A DNA stretch of 64,000 nt from Novosphingobium beihaiense (GCF_022832375.1 NZ_JALHLG010000001.1:179882-243881); one strand, 5' to 3'; counted from the stretch's first letter, positions 24,155 to 33,759 are shown. Translations and numbers: made by a program. The notes: generated by a model not told the origin, from the sequence alone.

Positions 24155-25225
24155 GTGCCCCGCTTTCACAAATTCGTTCTGCCGTTAGCCGCTGCCATTG
24201 CCCTGCCGGCAGCTCCTGCCCTTGCCTCATCGGGCATGGTTGCAGGCACAGATGTGCTGCGCACCTGGAACCTTGTGGTGCTGGGCGATCTCACCTCGTC
24301 CTCCGAGGTTGAAGGTCGCACCTTCGTCGGCGGAAATCTCGACGGCAACGCCTCGAACTATCAAATCAGCCCCACGGTCGATGCCGGCACCGGCACGCCG
24401 GGCCTGACGGTGGTCGGCGATGTGAACGGCGGCTACAAGAACCTCAACAACGGGTCCGGCGCGATCGTCGGCGGCAATGTGAACAGCGGGCTCAACCTTA
24501 ACGGCAATCCGCAGACGGTGCTGGTCGGCGGCACGATCAGCAACACCAACGTCAACAACAATACCGTGAATTCAGGGCTCGCCGTCTCCGATCCGGGCTT
24601 CGTCCAGAACCTCACCCAGCAAAAGAGCCTGATCGAAACCTCAATGGGCAATCTCAGCTATTCGCTGGGCACGCTGGACGCGAACAGCTCGCTCAGCATC
24701 AGCGGCAATCGCGGCACGTTCAACGCGCAGCCGGGCGCTGATGGCACCGCAGTGTTCAACATCAGCGCGGCCGACCTCGACAAGATCGGCGAGATCCAGT
24801 TCAACCTCAACGGCGCCGATACCGCGATCGTCAATGTCTCGGGCAGCGCGATCAATCTCAACGACAATTTCCTGGGCGGCACCAACAATCTGGGCGAGCA
24901 CGTCATCTGGAACTTCCCCGATGCCAAGGATCTCTCGCTGAGCACGGCCTGGGGCGGCTCGGTCCTGGCTCCCAAGGCCGATGCGCGCACGGCGAACTAC
25001 ATCCAGGGTTCCGCGGTGTTCGGCAGCCTGGTGCAGAACGGCGAAATGCACGTGGGCACCTACAATGGCGGCTACTACACCCCGCCCACCGATCCGCAGC
25101 CACCGGCAGGATCGAGCAGCAGTTCCTCCGGCGGAACGCAAGTGCCCGAGCCCGGGATGCTGGCCCTGTTCGGCCTGGCATTCATCGGCCTTCTGTTCTG
25201 GCGCAGGCGGCCCCGCAGGGCGTGA
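24155..25225 (+). CDS. choice-of-anchor A domain protein with PEP-CTERM sorting tail
   Basis: 356 residues. Signal peptide (LPLAAAIALPAAPALA), then a Gly/Asn-rich beta repeat domain of the choice-of-anchor A type (WNLVVLGDLTSSSEVEGRTFVGGNL, then a stretch ending HVIWNFPDAKDLSL and GSVLAPKA). It ends with a Ser-rich linker, VPEPG, a single membrane helix (MLALFGLAFIGLLF) and a basic tail (WRRRPRRA), the layout of exosortase substrates. Likely secreted and linked to exopolysaccharide or surface structures. GTG start at 24155; no exosortase gene in the window. Confidence 0.88.
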   Translation: MPRFHKFVLPLAAAIALPAAPALASSGMVAGTDVLRTWNLVVLGDLTSSSEVEGRTFVGGNLDGNASNYQISPTVDAGTGTPGLTVVGDVNGGYKNLNNGSGAIVGGNVNSGLNLNGNPQTVLVGGTISNTNVNNNTVNSGLAVSDPGFVQNLTQQKSLIETSMGNLSYSLGTLDANSSLSISGNRGTFNAQPGADGTAVFNISAADLDKIGEIQFNLNGADTAIVNVSGSAINLNDNFLGGTNNLGEHVIWNFPDAKDLSLSTAWGGSVLAPKADARTANYIQGSAVFGSLVQNGEMHVGTYNGGYYTPPTDPQPPAGSSSSSSGGTQVPEPGMLALFGLAFIGLLFWRRRPRRA

Positions 25226-25257
25226 AGCCTTGGGGGACGGGGTTAGCCCCACCCCCG

Positions 25258-25290
25258 TCATGCCGAACGTGTTTCAGCATCCATCGCGCC
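25258..25290. repeat. dispersed sphingomonad-type short repeat
   Basis: Sequence CGTCATGCCGAACGTGTTTC followed by AGCATCCATCG resembles a short element often found between genes in sphingomonads. One copy seen here, between the PEP-CTERM gene and the convergent RsmB-type gene. Confidence 0.45.
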
Positions 25291-25332
25291 GCACAATCCG
25301 TGCTCAAGCTGCTATGCTGCGGCGCCTGTCCT

Positions 25333-26607
25333 TCAGGAAACTGCCTGATGCTCCCTGAGCCGAACCCTTGCCGGTTCAGGGTTCCGCCAGCGGGCCACGA
25401 AGAAGCCGTCGAGCCCGCCTGCCCCGGCCAGCATGCCGGGATCGCTGCGCAGCCAGCCTTCGTCCGTTGGCGCCAGTCCTTCGGGCAGTTCGTGCAGGGC
25501 GACCGGCTGCGGCCGCAGCGTGACCTTGCGGGCCTGTTCGGCGCCCTCCTCCGGCTCCAGCGAGCATACCGCATAGACCAGCGTGCCGCCCGGTTTCAGC
25601 CATCCGGCCGCGCGCGCGGTCAGGGCTTCCTGCAGCTCTGTCATCTCCGCAATCTGGCGCGGGCCGATGCGGTGGAGCACGTCCGGGTGGCGGCGGCAGG
25701 TGCCTGTGGCGGTGCAGGGCGCATCGAGCAGAACGGCATCGAACGGCGCCTCGGGCTGCCATGCCAGCGCATCGGCCTGCACCACGTCTGCGCAAAGGCC
25801 GGTCCGTTCCAGATTGGCGCGCAACCTTTCCAGCCGCCGCTTGCTGATATCGAGCGCCGTGACCTGCCAGCCCGCCGCCGCCAGTTGCAGCGTCTTGCCG
25901 CCCGGCGCCGCGCAGAGATCGAGCACGCGCCGCCCTGCCCCGCTGCCCAGCAGCCGGGCGGGCAGGCTCGCGGCGAGATCCTGCACCCACCAGGCGCCTT
26001 CGCGGAAGCCTTCCAGATTCTCGACAGCGGTGCCGCGCGGCAGGCGGACGTGGCCCGGCATCAGCGACGTGCCGCCCAGCTTCCCGGCCCATGCCTGCGT
26101 CTGCGCGGGATCGCGCAGCGCCAGATCGAGCGGCGGCGGCACCGCAAGACCCGCCGCGATGGCTCCGGCACGCTCGCCCCAGCGCATCCGCGCCGCATCG
26201 GGAAGCGTGGGCACTTCGGGCAGCGTGGCCTCCCGCTTGGTGAGCGTGGAGAACACGCCGTGCGCCAGCCGCCGCGGCCCGCCCGCCAGCAGCGGCAGAC
26301 CGGTCGCGATCACGGCATGAGCGGGGGTTTCCAGCCGCAGCACTTGCGCCAGCATCAGTTCGAGCACGGCGCGCGGCTTGGCATCGTCGGGCAGGCGCTG
26401 GCGGGTGGCGCTGTCGATCAGCGCATCGAGATCCGCTTTCCAGCGCAGCACTTCCCCGGCGATCGCGCGGGCCAGCGCCCGGTCGGCATCGCCGCGCACG
26501 CGGGCGAGCGCCGCGCCTGCCGCCTGATCCAGCGTTTCGCCCCGCCGCAGCACGGCATCGATAAGGTTGAGCGCCGCACGGCGCGCGGGAAGACCGGGAA
26601 TATCCAT
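25333..26607 (-). CDS. RsmB/NOP-family 16S rRNA cytosine-C5 methyltransferase
   Basis: 424 residues. N-terminal NusB-like RNA-binding helices (ALNLIDAVLRRGETLDQ), then a Rossmann methyltransferase: VLDLCAAPGGKTLQLAAAGW is the SAM motif, VLLDAPCTATGTCRRHPDV holds the PC motif IV, and VYAVCSLEPEEGAEQ the motif VI Cys. These two Cys are the catalytic pair of m5C RNA methyltransferases. RsmB itself targets 16S C967; the exact target here is assumed from the NusB-like N-terminus. Confidence 0.93.
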   Translation of the reverse strand: MDIPGLPARRAALNLIDAVLRRGETLDQAAGAALARVRGDADRALARAIAGEVLRWKADLDALIDSATRQRLPDDAKPRAVLELMLAQVLRLETPAHAVIATGLPLLAGGPRRLAHGVFSTLTKREATLPEVPTLPDAARMRWGERAGAIAAGLAVPPPLDLALRDPAQTQAWAGKLGGTSLMPGHVRLPRGTAVENLEGFREGAWWVQDLAASLPARLLGSGAGRRVLDLCAAPGGKTLQLAAAGWQVTALDISKRRLERLRANLERTGLCADVVQADALAWQPEAPFDAVLLDAPCTATGTCRRHPDVLHRIGPRQIAEMTELQEALTARAAGWLKPGGTLVYAVCSLEPEEGAEQARKVTLRPQPVALHELPEGLAPTDEGWLRSDPGMLAGAGGLDGFFVARWRNPEPARVRLREHQAVS

Positions 26608-26661
26608 GCGCTGCCTCTAGAGCGGATTGCCTTTTCCCGCCAGCCACCCCACATGGGGAGC

Positions 26662-26829
26662 ATGACACAGCGCGCCACCAAACGTCCCGAAGAGTTCCGG
26701 AAGCCCGCTCACTGGACCAATGAACCTGCGCCCCAGCCGGAAGCCGCCAAGGATCAGACCGATCCCGATGGCCTGTCGCCCACCCGCTATGGCGATTGGG
26801 TCCGCAAGGGAATCGCGGTCGACTTCTGA
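26662..26829 (+). CDS. DUF1674 protein, SDHAF4-like succinate dehydrogenase assembly factor
   Basis: 55 residues. The C-terminal DPDGLSPTRYGDWVRKGIAVDF is the DUF1674 signature shared with mitochondrial SDHAF4, which helps mature flavinylated succinate dehydrogenase subunit A. The preceding Pro/Glu-rich region is typical. The start may be ATG 26662 or ATG 26653; neither has a well-spaced site. Divergent from the RsmB-type gene. Confidence 0.9.
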   Translation: MTQRATKRPEEFRKPAHWTNEPAPQPEAAKDQTDPDGLSPTRYGDWVRKGIAVDF

Positions 26830-26912
26830 GCTTTGCCTGCACCCTGCAAATGGGCTGCCCGATCGGTCGGCCAAGCCCCGCTGCCTTTTCTTACGCTATG
26901 TCGCCAAAAGCG

Positions 26913-26941
26913 GGACCCCCGCCTGCGCGGGGATGACGAGC
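26913..26941. repeat. short CCCGC/GCGGG dispersed repeat
   Basis: GGACCCCCGCCTGCGCGGGG followed by ATGACGAG: a hairpin-forming element whose relatives occur at 33763-33855 and in degenerate form near 46800-46870. Intergenic. Confidence 0.5.
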
Positions 26942-26970
26942 AGTGGTGATGCGAACTTCAGTTCCTGCAC

Positions 26971-27471
26971 CTAAGCCGTAATCTCTATGGGTGTGCCGTC
27001 CGGCACCGCTTCCCACAGCGCGTCCATCTCTTCGTTGGAAACGGCGATGCAGCCATCGGTCCAGTCGCCCGGCACGCGGCCGAACGGCAAGGCATTGGGC
27101 TGGCCGTGGATCATGATCATGCCGCCCGCCAAACGCCCCCGCGCAGCGGCGTAGGCGCGGTCCGCCCCGTTCGGATAGGAGATGTGGAGTGAGAGGTGGT
27201 AGCTGCTGTCCGGATTGCTCCAGTCGATCTCGTAGAGCCCCTCGGGCGTGCGCTGATCGCCTTCGAAACGTTTGGGCCCGGCCGGCGCGCCGCCGAGCTG
27301 GATATGCTCGATCACGTGGACCAGCCGCCCATCCGCGAACAATTCCATCGTCCGCGCGCCCTTGTGCACGCGCACGAAGCCGATTTTGGGCAGGGACAGC
27401 GGCGTCTGCGGCTGCGCGGCGCCCAGCGTGAGCAGCAAGCAGAGCGGGGCAAACTTGCGCCAGCCCCGCAT
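26971..27471 (-). CDS. L,D-transpeptidase family (YkuD/ErfK) protein
   Basis: 166 residues. Signal peptide (FAPLCLLLTLGAAQP) followed by a YkuD catalytic domain: strand VRVHKGARTMELFADG, then GGMIMIHGQPNALPFGR with the conserved His, and GDWTDGCIAVSNEEMD with the nucleophilic Cys. The common SHGC motif is TDGC here, as in the YafK/ErfK-like branch. Acts in the periplasm on peptidoglycan peptides. Begins four bases after purA, so it is probably co-transcribed. Confidence 0.9.
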   Translation of the reverse strand: MRGWRKFAPLCLLLTLGAAQPQTPLSLPKIGFVRVHKGARTMELFADGRLVHVIEHIQLGGAPAGPKRFEGDQRTPEGLYEIDWSNPDSSYHLSLHISYPNGADRAYAAARGRLAGGMIMIHGQPNALPFGRVPGDWTDGCIAVSNEEMDALWEAVPDGTPIEITA

Positions 27472-27475
27472 CGCC

Positions 27476-28765
27476 TCAGTCCGCGAAAGGATCGCGCACG
27501 AGGATGGTATCCTCGCGCTCGGGGCTGGTGGAAACCAGCGCCACCGGAGTTTCGATCAGTTCCTGCACGCGCTGGATATACTTGATCGCCTGAGCGGGCA
27601 GGTCCGCCCACGAGCGTGCCCCGGCGGTTGTACCGCTCCAGCCCTCCATTTCCTCGTAGATCGGCTCTACATTGGCCTGATCCGCCGCGTGGCTGGGGAA
27701 ATAGTCGAGGATCTTGCCGTTCAGGCGATAGCCGGTGCAGATCTTCACTTTCTCGAACCCGTCCAGCACATCGAGCTTGGTCAGCGCGATGCCGGTCACG
27801 CCCGAGATCGCACAGGACTGGCGCGTCAGCACCGCATCGAACCAGCCGCAGCGGCGCTTGCGGCCGGTAACGGTACCGAATTCGTGCCCCCGCTCGCCCA
27901 GGCGCTGGCCGGTTTCGTCATCCAGTTCGGTCGGGAACGGGCCCGAACCGACACGGGTTGTGTAAGCCTTGACGATGCCGAGCACGAAACCAGTGGCCGA
28001 AGGGCCAAGGCCCGAGCCGCTGGCAGCGGTGCCGGACACGGTGTTGGAACTGGTCACGAACGGATACGTGCCGTGATCGACATCGAGCAACACGCCCTGT
28101 GCGCCTTCGAACAGGATGCGCGCGCCCGCTTTCTTGATCTTGTTCAGCCGCCGCCAGGCCGGCTGCGCGAACTGCAACACGAACGGCGCGATTTCGGCGA
28201 GTTCCTTGAGCAGCGCCGCCCGGTCGATCCCCGGCTGGCCGAAACCGGCGCGCAGCGCGTCGTGGTGCGCGCAGAGGCGGTCAAGCTGCGGGTCGAGCGA
28301 ATCGAGGTGTGCCAGATCGCAGACGCGAATCGCGCGGCGGCCCACTTTGTCCTCATAAGCCGGGCCGATGCCGCGCCCGGTCGTGCCGATCTTGCCTGCA
28401 CCGGCCGCCGCCTCGCGCATGCCGTCCAGCTCGCGGTGAACAGGCAGGATCAGCGGGCAGTTATCGGCAATCGCGAAGTTTTCAGGCGTGATCTCCACGC
28501 CCTGCGCGCGCAGCTTCTCCACCTCGGCCTGCAGCGCCCAAGGGTCCAGAACCACACCGTTTCCGATGATCGACTGCGTGCCGGTGACAATCCCAGATGG
28601 CAGCAGCGAGAGCTTGTAGACCTGCTCCCCCACGACAAGGGTATGCCCGGCGTTATGCCCGCCCTGAAAACGCACCACGGCATCGGCGCGGCTTGCCAGC
28701 CAGTCGACGATCTTGCCCTTGCCCTCATCGCCCCACTGGGCGCCGATCACGGTTACGTTAGCCAA
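27476..28765 (-). CDS. purA: adenylosuccinate synthetase
   Basis: 429 residues, full length. [11 protein letters not shown] at the N-terminus is the GTP/IMP binding signature; [24 protein letters not shown] and the GSSTG-like [11 protein letters not shown] region follow. Joins IMP and aspartate to adenylosuccinate in AMP synthesis, in the cytoplasm. Confidence 0.98.
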   Translation of the reverse strand: MANVTVIGAQWGDEGKGKIVDWLASRADAVVRFQGGHNAGHTLVVGEQVYKLSLLPSGIVTGTQSIIGNGVVLDPWALQAEVEKLRAQGVEITPENFAIADNCPLILPVHRELDGMREAAAGAGKIGTTGRGIGPAYEDKVGRRAIRVCDLAHLDSLDPQLDRLCAHHDALRAGFGQPGIDRAALLKELAEIAPFVLQFAQPAWRRLNKIKKAGARILFEGAQGVLLDVDHGTYPFVTSSNTVSGTAASGSGLGPSATGFVLGIVKAYTTRVGSGPFPTELDDETGQRLGERGHEFGTVTGRKRRCGWFDAVLTRQSCAISGVTGIALTKLDVLDGFEKVKICTGYRLNGKILDYFPSHAADQANVEPIYEEMEGWSGTTAGARSWADLPAQAIKYIQRVQELIETPVALVSTSPEREDTILVRDPFAD

Positions 28766-28914
28766 CGTTTGACGCTTTCACTGCTGTTATGAAGTCCGCC
28801 GCGCGCCCTAGGGGAGTCGCGCGCCGAGAGCAAGGCGCGGTTGGCGATATATGGCAATATGATTGCACCGAAGCAGCACGCGGCAGCGCGGATATTGTCC
28901 GCCCTGCCGGAAAT

Positions 28915-30045
28915 TCAGAGCGCGACAGCCTCGCCGTTCTCCAGCCGGTGCGAACAGCCCAGCGCCACGGGATCGTCGCTCTCCGCCAGCGCGGCCACCG
29001 TCGTCCAGCCCACCGCCCGCTGGCGCGCGGCCACTTCGCGGTCGTGGCCGAGCGGCAGGAACAGCGCCTTGCGCCCGGGCATTCCGGCCGCCAGCGCATC
29101 GATCAGCGGATCGGGATAGAGCGAGAAGCCTGCGGCAGGCTCGCCCGCCTCATCCCCGGCGCTGCCAAGGATACGATAGGTGCCGCCGCGCCCCAGCGCG
29201 CCGGAAATGCCCTCGGCATAGATCGTGAAGCCGAACCAGGACTGGTACTCGAAACCATGACGCTCGGAGGGGTCCAGAGTCAGGCGCGCGGTGCCGTTCA
29301 CCCGTGCGGCAATCTCGCGCAGGCCCGCGATACGGCTGGCGAGCGCGCCGCCGGTATCGAACGCGGCCAGACGCTCGATCGCGGTTTCGAAGGGCCCCAC
29401 GGCATAGAGCAGCGGCAGGTACGCCTCGCCGCCCGCTGCGGCCAGCCCGCCCGCATCCTTGGCATCGAGCATCTGGCGTACGGCGGCAATCTGCCCCTCA
29501 GCCAGCGGCAGCGCCCCGGCGGAGAGCGTATCGACGAGATCCGGCAGCGTGAAGTCCACCGAGATCCCCGTGGCACCTGCCGCGCGCAGCGATTCGATAG
29601 CAATTTCCACCAGTTCGGCAGCCGCCGCTGCGGTATCGGTGCCGATCAGTTCGGCGCCCAATTGCAACCGCTCGCGCGCGGGATCGAGCCCGTCGCCCTT
29701 GATCGTGACCACCTGCCCCGAATAGCACAGCCGCAGCGGCCTCGGCGCAGCCGCCAGTCCGGTGGCCGCCATGCGGGCGACTTGCGCGGTGATGTCCGAA
29801 CGCAGCGCCAGCATCCGCAGCGACACCGGATCGACAAAGCGGAACATGCGCCGCACCTGCACCCCGGCCATGCGGCTGGCCAGCGACTTCTCGAATTCGA
29901 GCATCGGCGTCTCGGCGCGCTCATAGCCATGGCCCGCCATGACATCGAGCGCCGCCCGGCGCACCCGCTGAGACGCCGCCGCCTGCTGCGGCAGCCGGTC
30001 CCCCAGCCCCTCGGGGAGAAGATCGCGATCGGTATCCTGCATCAT
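28915..30045 (-). CDS. hisZ: ATP phosphoribosyltransferase regulatory subunit
   Basis: 376 residues, a HisRS paralogue without tRNA-binding domain. LLPEGLGDRLPQQAAASQRVRR, ETPMLEFEKSL, FRFVDPVSLRMLALRSDITAQVARM and the final LENGEAVAL fit HisZ. It activates the short-form HisG in histidine synthesis. HisG is not in the window. Followed by purA in the same direction after 149 bases. Confidence 0.9.
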   Translation of the reverse strand: MMQDTDRDLLPEGLGDRLPQQAAASQRVRRAALDVMAGHGYERAETPMLEFEKSLASRMAGVQVRRMFRFVDPVSLRMLALRSDITAQVARMAATGLAAAPRPLRLCYSGQVVTIKGDGLDPARERLQLGAELIGTDTAAAAAELVEIAIESLRAAGATGISVDFTLPDLVDTLSAGALPLAEGQIAAVRQMLDAKDAGGLAAAGGEAYLPLLYAVGPFETAIERLAAFDTGGALASRIAGLREIAARVNGTARLTLDPSERHGFEYQSWFGFTIYAEGISGALGRGGTYRILGSAGDEAGEPAAGFSLYPDPLIDALAAGMPGRKALFLPLGHDREVAARQRAVGWTTVAALAESDDPVALGCSHRLENGEAVAL

Positions 30046-30123
30046 GGCCGCGCCCTTAGCCCGGTCCGGCGGGAATGTCGAATGGGTTGGAGGATTGGCT
30101 CAAGGGCAGGCGAGCGGCCCGGA

Positions 30124-31050
30124 TCAGGCCCGTCCGCCGTGGAAAGGGAATGCAGCTGCGGCAAGCCGCCCCACGTCCGCAAGCGCGCCCTCGGAAACCG
30201 CATCTATCGGCGGGGCGAGCCGCTCGGGCTCGAAATAGGCCGCAACGATCACCGGCGGCGCGCCTTTGGGACCGCCGAAGGCCAGATCGGCGTACGTGTG
30301 GCGGGTCTCGCCGATACCGGTTCCCGTCTTGTCGCCTGCCACCCAATCCGCCGGGAACCCTGCCCGTATGCGCTTGCGCCCGGTGGACACGGCCATCATC
30401 CATTCCCGCAGAACAGTGCGGCTGGCAGGCTCAAGGATATCCCCTGTCACCAGCTTGCCCACGGTCTGCGCCATCGCCGCAGGCGTGGTCGTGTCCAGCG
30501 CGGTGCCGGGCGGCGTATGGTTCAGTTCGGGCTCGTAACGGTCCAGCCTGCTCACCTTGTCGCCCGCTGCCCGCCAGAACCGCGTCAGCGCCTCGGGCCC
30601 GCCGAAGCGCCGCAGCAGAGTGTTGGCGGCGGTGTTGTCGCTGGTGACCAGAGCTGCCCGGGCCAGCTCGCGCACCGTAAGCCCGCCGGAGATGTTCTTG
30701 GATGTCACCGGGCTGTAGGAAAGCACGTCCGCCTTCTGCCAATGCAAGATTTCATCGAGATCGAGGGTGCCCTTGTCTGCCCCGGCAAGCAGCATGGCCG
30801 CCAGCGACAGCTTGAACGAACTGCAGTGCGTGAAGCGTTCGTTCTCACGCCAGCCGAAGCTGGTGCCACTGGCCGGATCGAGAATGAACGCCCCCAGCCG
30901 CCCCCGCGCCGCCTGCTCTATCCGCCGCAGCCCCTCCACATGAGAGGAAAGATTACCCCCAGTTTTACCAAGGGCGCTCAAACGTCCCTGCCCGCATCCC
31001 GCCAGCAGGGTAACGGCCGCACCCACTATCGCGCCGCGCCTGTCAATCAT
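30124..31050 (-). CDS. class A beta-lactamase, predicted lipoprotein
   Basis: 308 residues from ATG 31050 (GAGGAAAG site). LLAGC at residues 15-19 is a lipobox, so the enzyme is probably membrane-anchored in the periplasm. All class A motifs are present: S77-x-x-K80 (CSSFK), S137-D-N139, E173-x-x-L-N177 and DKTGTG. The Cys before the active Ser is present, but no Cys follows KTG, so the disulfide of serine carbapenemases is not expected. Divergent from an AmpR-like LysR gene, the arrangement used for inducible beta-lactamases. Confidence 0.92.
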   Translation of the reverse strand: MIDRRGAIVGAAVTLLAGCGQGRLSALGKTGGNLSSHVEGLRRIEQAARGRLGAFILDPASGTSFGWRENERFTHCSSFKLSLAAMLLAGADKGTLDLDEILHWQKADVLSYSPVTSKNISGGLTVRELARAALVTSDNTAANTLLRRFGGPEALTRFWRAAGDKVSRLDRYEPELNHTPPGTALDTTTPAAMAQTVGKLVTGDILEPASRTVLREWMMAVSTGRKRIRAGFPADWVAGDKTGTGIGETRHTYADLAFGGPKGAPPVIVAAYFEPERLAPPIDAVSEGALADVGRLAAAAFPFHGGRA

Positions 31051-31092
31051 CGCTTTCCTCGCTTCCATCCTGACTTTCGGGGGCCAATATCT

Positions 31093-31114
31093 TTGCAATT
31101 GACCCTTCCGGCAA
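31093..31114. promoter_or_regulatory. candidate LysR-type (AmpR) binding dyad
   Basis: TTGC-N14-GCAA dyad in the 108-base divergent region between the beta-lactamase and the LysR gene. LysR regulators bind T-N11-A-type dyads at such positions. Assignment is positional only. Confidence 0.35.
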
Positions 31115-31158
31115 ACGATGGTTTTTGCGGTTCATCCCAAGAATACCTAGGAACAAGC

Positions 31159-32034
31159 GTGGATATCAGGGCCCTTTCGCTCAACACCTTGCGCGCCTTC
31201 GAGGCATCGGCGCGGCATCTCAACTTCACCCGGGCCGCAGATGAACTCTGCGTAACCCAGGCTGCCGTCAGCCAGCAGGTCAAGACACTCGAAAGCCATG
31301 TCGGCAAGCCCCTGTTCCGGCGGACGACACGCGGGCTGGTGCTGAGCGATGAAGGGACCGTGCTGGCTCCTGTCGTGTCTGACGCGCTTGGCCGGATGAG
31401 CGCTGCACTGGCCGTCGTGGCTGGCGGAAATGTTCGCGAAATCCTCACCGTGGGGGCCGTCGGCACGTTCGCGCTCAGCTTCCTGATGGAGCGTCTGCCT
31501 GACTTTCAGACGGCGCACCCCGGCATCGAAGTGCGATTGCAGACCAACAACAACGCGGTCGACCTGTGGACTGAAAGCCTGGACCTGGCGATACGCTTCG
31601 GCGATGGTTCCTGGCATGGCGTCGCAGCCGAACCGCTGATGCCCGCGCCGATGACGCCGATGTGCAGCCCCGCGCTGGCAAACCGGATCATGCAGGCCAG
31701 CGATCTGGCGCACGTCACGCTGCTCCGCTCCTACCGGCTGCAGGACTGGCCTGCCTGGTTTGCAGCGGCACACGTGCGGAACGCAGTGGCGAGAGGCCCG
31801 ATCTTCGACGCTTCTCACCTCATGGCCACGGCAGCCATTCGTGGCATGGGCGTCGCGCTGCTGCCCATCGCGATGTTCCAGCGGGAACTGGAAAGCGGGC
31901 TGCTGGCGGCCCCGTTCGATCTTGCGGTGGATCGCGGCAGCTATTGGCTCACGCGTCTGTCCTCGCGGCCGCAAACCGCTGCCATGCGCGCATTCTCGGA
32001 ATGGCTGACCGGCCTTGCCCGCGAAAGCGGCTGA
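31159..32034 (+). CDS. AmpR-like LysR-family transcriptional regulator
   Basis: 291 residues. N-terminal winged HTH (LNTLRAFEASARHLNFTRAADELCVTQAAVSQQVKTLE) resembles AmpR/GcvA; the periplasmic-binding-like effector domain follows (VGAVGTFALSFLMERLPDF). GTG start at 31159 with AGGAA six bases ahead; no ATG is in a suitable position. In AmpR systems, muropeptides from cell-wall recycling control the divergent beta-lactamase. Only the last part of a much longer open frame is this gene. Confidence 0.85.
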   Translation: MDIRALSLNTLRAFEASARHLNFTRAADELCVTQAAVSQQVKTLESHVGKPLFRRTTRGLVLSDEGTVLAPVVSDALGRMSAALAVVAGGNVREILTVGAVGTFALSFLMERLPDFQTAHPGIEVRLQTNNNAVDLWTESLDLAIRFGDGSWHGVAAEPLMPAPMTPMCSPALANRIMQASDLAHVTLLRSYRLQDWPAWFAAAHVRNAVARGPIFDASHLMATAAIRGMGVALLPIAMFQRELESGLLAAPFDLAVDRGSYWLTRLSSRPQTAAMRAFSEWLTGLARESG

Positions 32035-32079
32035 TCTCCCGGCGGGAAGGAAGCACAGGCAACCTTTCTCTCCCACGAA

Positions 32080-32111
32080 AAAGGGCCGATGCCTTGCGGT
32101 ACCGGCCCTTT
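32080..32111. terminator. bidirectional terminator between LysR and serA
   Basis: Stem AAAGGGCCG / CGGCCCTTT with a 14-base loop, flanked by A and T tracts, between two convergent genes. Confidence 0.85.
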
Positions 32112-32136
32112 CCGTTGGGATCTGTCTGTACCCGGA

Positions 32137-33726
32137 TCAGGCGAACTTGAGCGCCTTGACCATCTTCACGCCCGGCAGCGCGCAAGCGGCCTTGAGGACG
32201 GTTTCGGGCACTTCGGTATCGACCGAGAGCAGCAGCACCGCCTCTCCGCCAGCCTCGCGGCGGCCGAGGTTGAAGGTGCCGATGTTGATGCCGTTCTCGC
32301 CGAGCAGGGTGCCGATGCGGCCGATGAAGCCCGGGGCGTCCTCGTTGACGATGTACATCATCGGGCCGTCCAGCTCGGCTTCCACCTTGACGCCGAACAT
32401 CTCGATCAGGCGCGGCTCGACGTTGTTGAACAGCGTGCCCGCCACCGAACGCTCACCGGCCTCGGTCTTCACCGAAACGCGGATCAGGGTGTGGTAGTCG
32501 CCCTCGCGCTCGGTCTTGACTTCGCGCACTTCGAGGCCGCGTTCCTTGGCGAGGTACGGCGCGTTGACCATGTTCACCGTGTCCGACTGGACGCGCAGGA
32601 ACCCGGCCAGCACAGCCGCGACCATCGGCTTCATGTTGAGTTCGGCCGCAGCGCCTTCGGTGTGGATCGAGATCCGCGGCACCGAATCGTGGGTGAGCTG
32701 GCCAACCATCGAACCGAGCTGCTCCGCCAGCTTCATGTAGGGCTTGAGCTTGGGCGCTTCCTCGGCCGAGAGCGACGGCATGTTGAGCGCGTTGGTGACG
32801 CCGCCGTTGACAAGGTAGTCCGCAAGCTGCTCGGCCACCTGCAGCGCCACGTTGACCTGCGCTTCGGTGGTCGATGCGCCCAGGTGCGGGGTGCAGATGA
32901 AGTTCGGCGTGCCGAACAGCGGCGATTCCTTGGCCGGTTCGGTCTGGAACACGTCGAGCGCGGCCCCGGCGACATGGCCGTTGTCCAGCAGGTCCTTGAG
33001 CGCGGCTTCGTCAATCAGGCCGCCGCGCGCGCAGTTAACGATGCGCACGCCCTTCTTCGTCTTGAGCAGGTTTTCGCGGCTCAGGATGTTACGGGTCTGA
33101 TCGGTCAGCGGCGTGTGCAGGGTGATGAAATCGGCACGTTCGAGCAGCGCGTCGAGTTCGACTTTCTCCACGCCCATTTCCACCGCGCGTTCGGGCGTCA
33201 GGAACGGGTCGAAGGCCACGACCTTCATCTTCACGCCGAGCGCGCGCGAGGCGACGATCGAGCCGATGTTGCCCGCACCGATGAGGCCCAGCGTCTTGCC
33301 GGTCACTTCGACGCCCATGAACTTGCTCTTGGGCCATTCGCCGGCCTGGGTGCGGGCATTGGCTTCGGGAATCTGGCGGGCCAGCGCGAAGATCATCGCG
33401 ATGGCGTGTTCGGCCGTGGTGATCGAGTTGCCGAACGGCGTGTTCATCACCACTACGCCCTGCGCCGAAGCCGCCGGGATATCGACGTTATCGACGCCGA
33501 TCCCGGCGCGGCCGATGACCTTGAGGTTCTTGGCCGCGGCCAGAACTTCCTTGGTCACCTTGGTCGAGGAGCGGATGGCCAGGCCATCGTAGTCGCCGAT
33601 GCGGGCAATGAGCTGTTCCGGCGTCTCGCCGGTGATGACGTCAACGTCGCAGCCGCGCGCTTCGAAAATGCGGGCGGCGTTGGGGTCCATCTTGTCCGAA
33701 ATGAGGACTTTGGGCTTGGTGGTCAT
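32137..33726 (-). CDS. serA: D-3-phosphoglycerate dehydrogenase
   Basis: 529 residues, long form: substrate and NAD domains (GLIGAGNIGSIVASRALG is the dinucleotide motif; catalytic His in TPHLGASTTEAQ), an intervening ASB-like domain and a C-terminal ACT domain (YIVNEDAPGFIGRIGTLLGENGINIGTF) that usually binds serine. First step of serine synthesis. Downstream of serC on the same strand. Confidence 0.98.
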   Translation of the reverse strand: MTTKPKVLISDKMDPNAARIFEARGCDVDVITGETPEQLIARIGDYDGLAIRSSTKVTKEVLAAAKNLKVIGRAGIGVDNVDIPAASAQGVVVMNTPFGNSITTAEHAIAMIFALARQIPEANARTQAGEWPKSKFMGVEVTGKTLGLIGAGNIGSIVASRALGVKMKVVAFDPFLTPERAVEMGVEKVELDALLERADFITLHTPLTDQTRNILSRENLLKTKKGVRIVNCARGGLIDEAALKDLLDNGHVAGAALDVFQTEPAKESPLFGTPNFICTPHLGASTTEAQVNVALQVAEQLADYLVNGGVTNALNMPSLSAEEAPKLKPYMKLAEQLGSMVGQLTHDSVPRISIHTEGAAAELNMKPMVAAVLAGFLRVQSDTVNMVNAPYLAKERGLEVREVKTEREGDYHTLIRVSVKTEAGERSVAGTLFNNVEPRLIEMFGVKVEAELDGPMMYIVNEDAPGFIGRIGTLLGENGINIGTFNLGRREAGGEAVLLLSVDTEVPETVLKAACALPGVKMVKALKFA

Positions 33727-33759
33727 TTTTCGTATCCTTTTCGTCCTGCCCGCGTTCCC

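Noticed and set aside
28789..32034. 1081-codon plus-strand open frame
   Set aside because: Mostly antisense to hisZ and the beta-lactamase; only the last 291 codons (from GTG 31159) form a real LysR protein.
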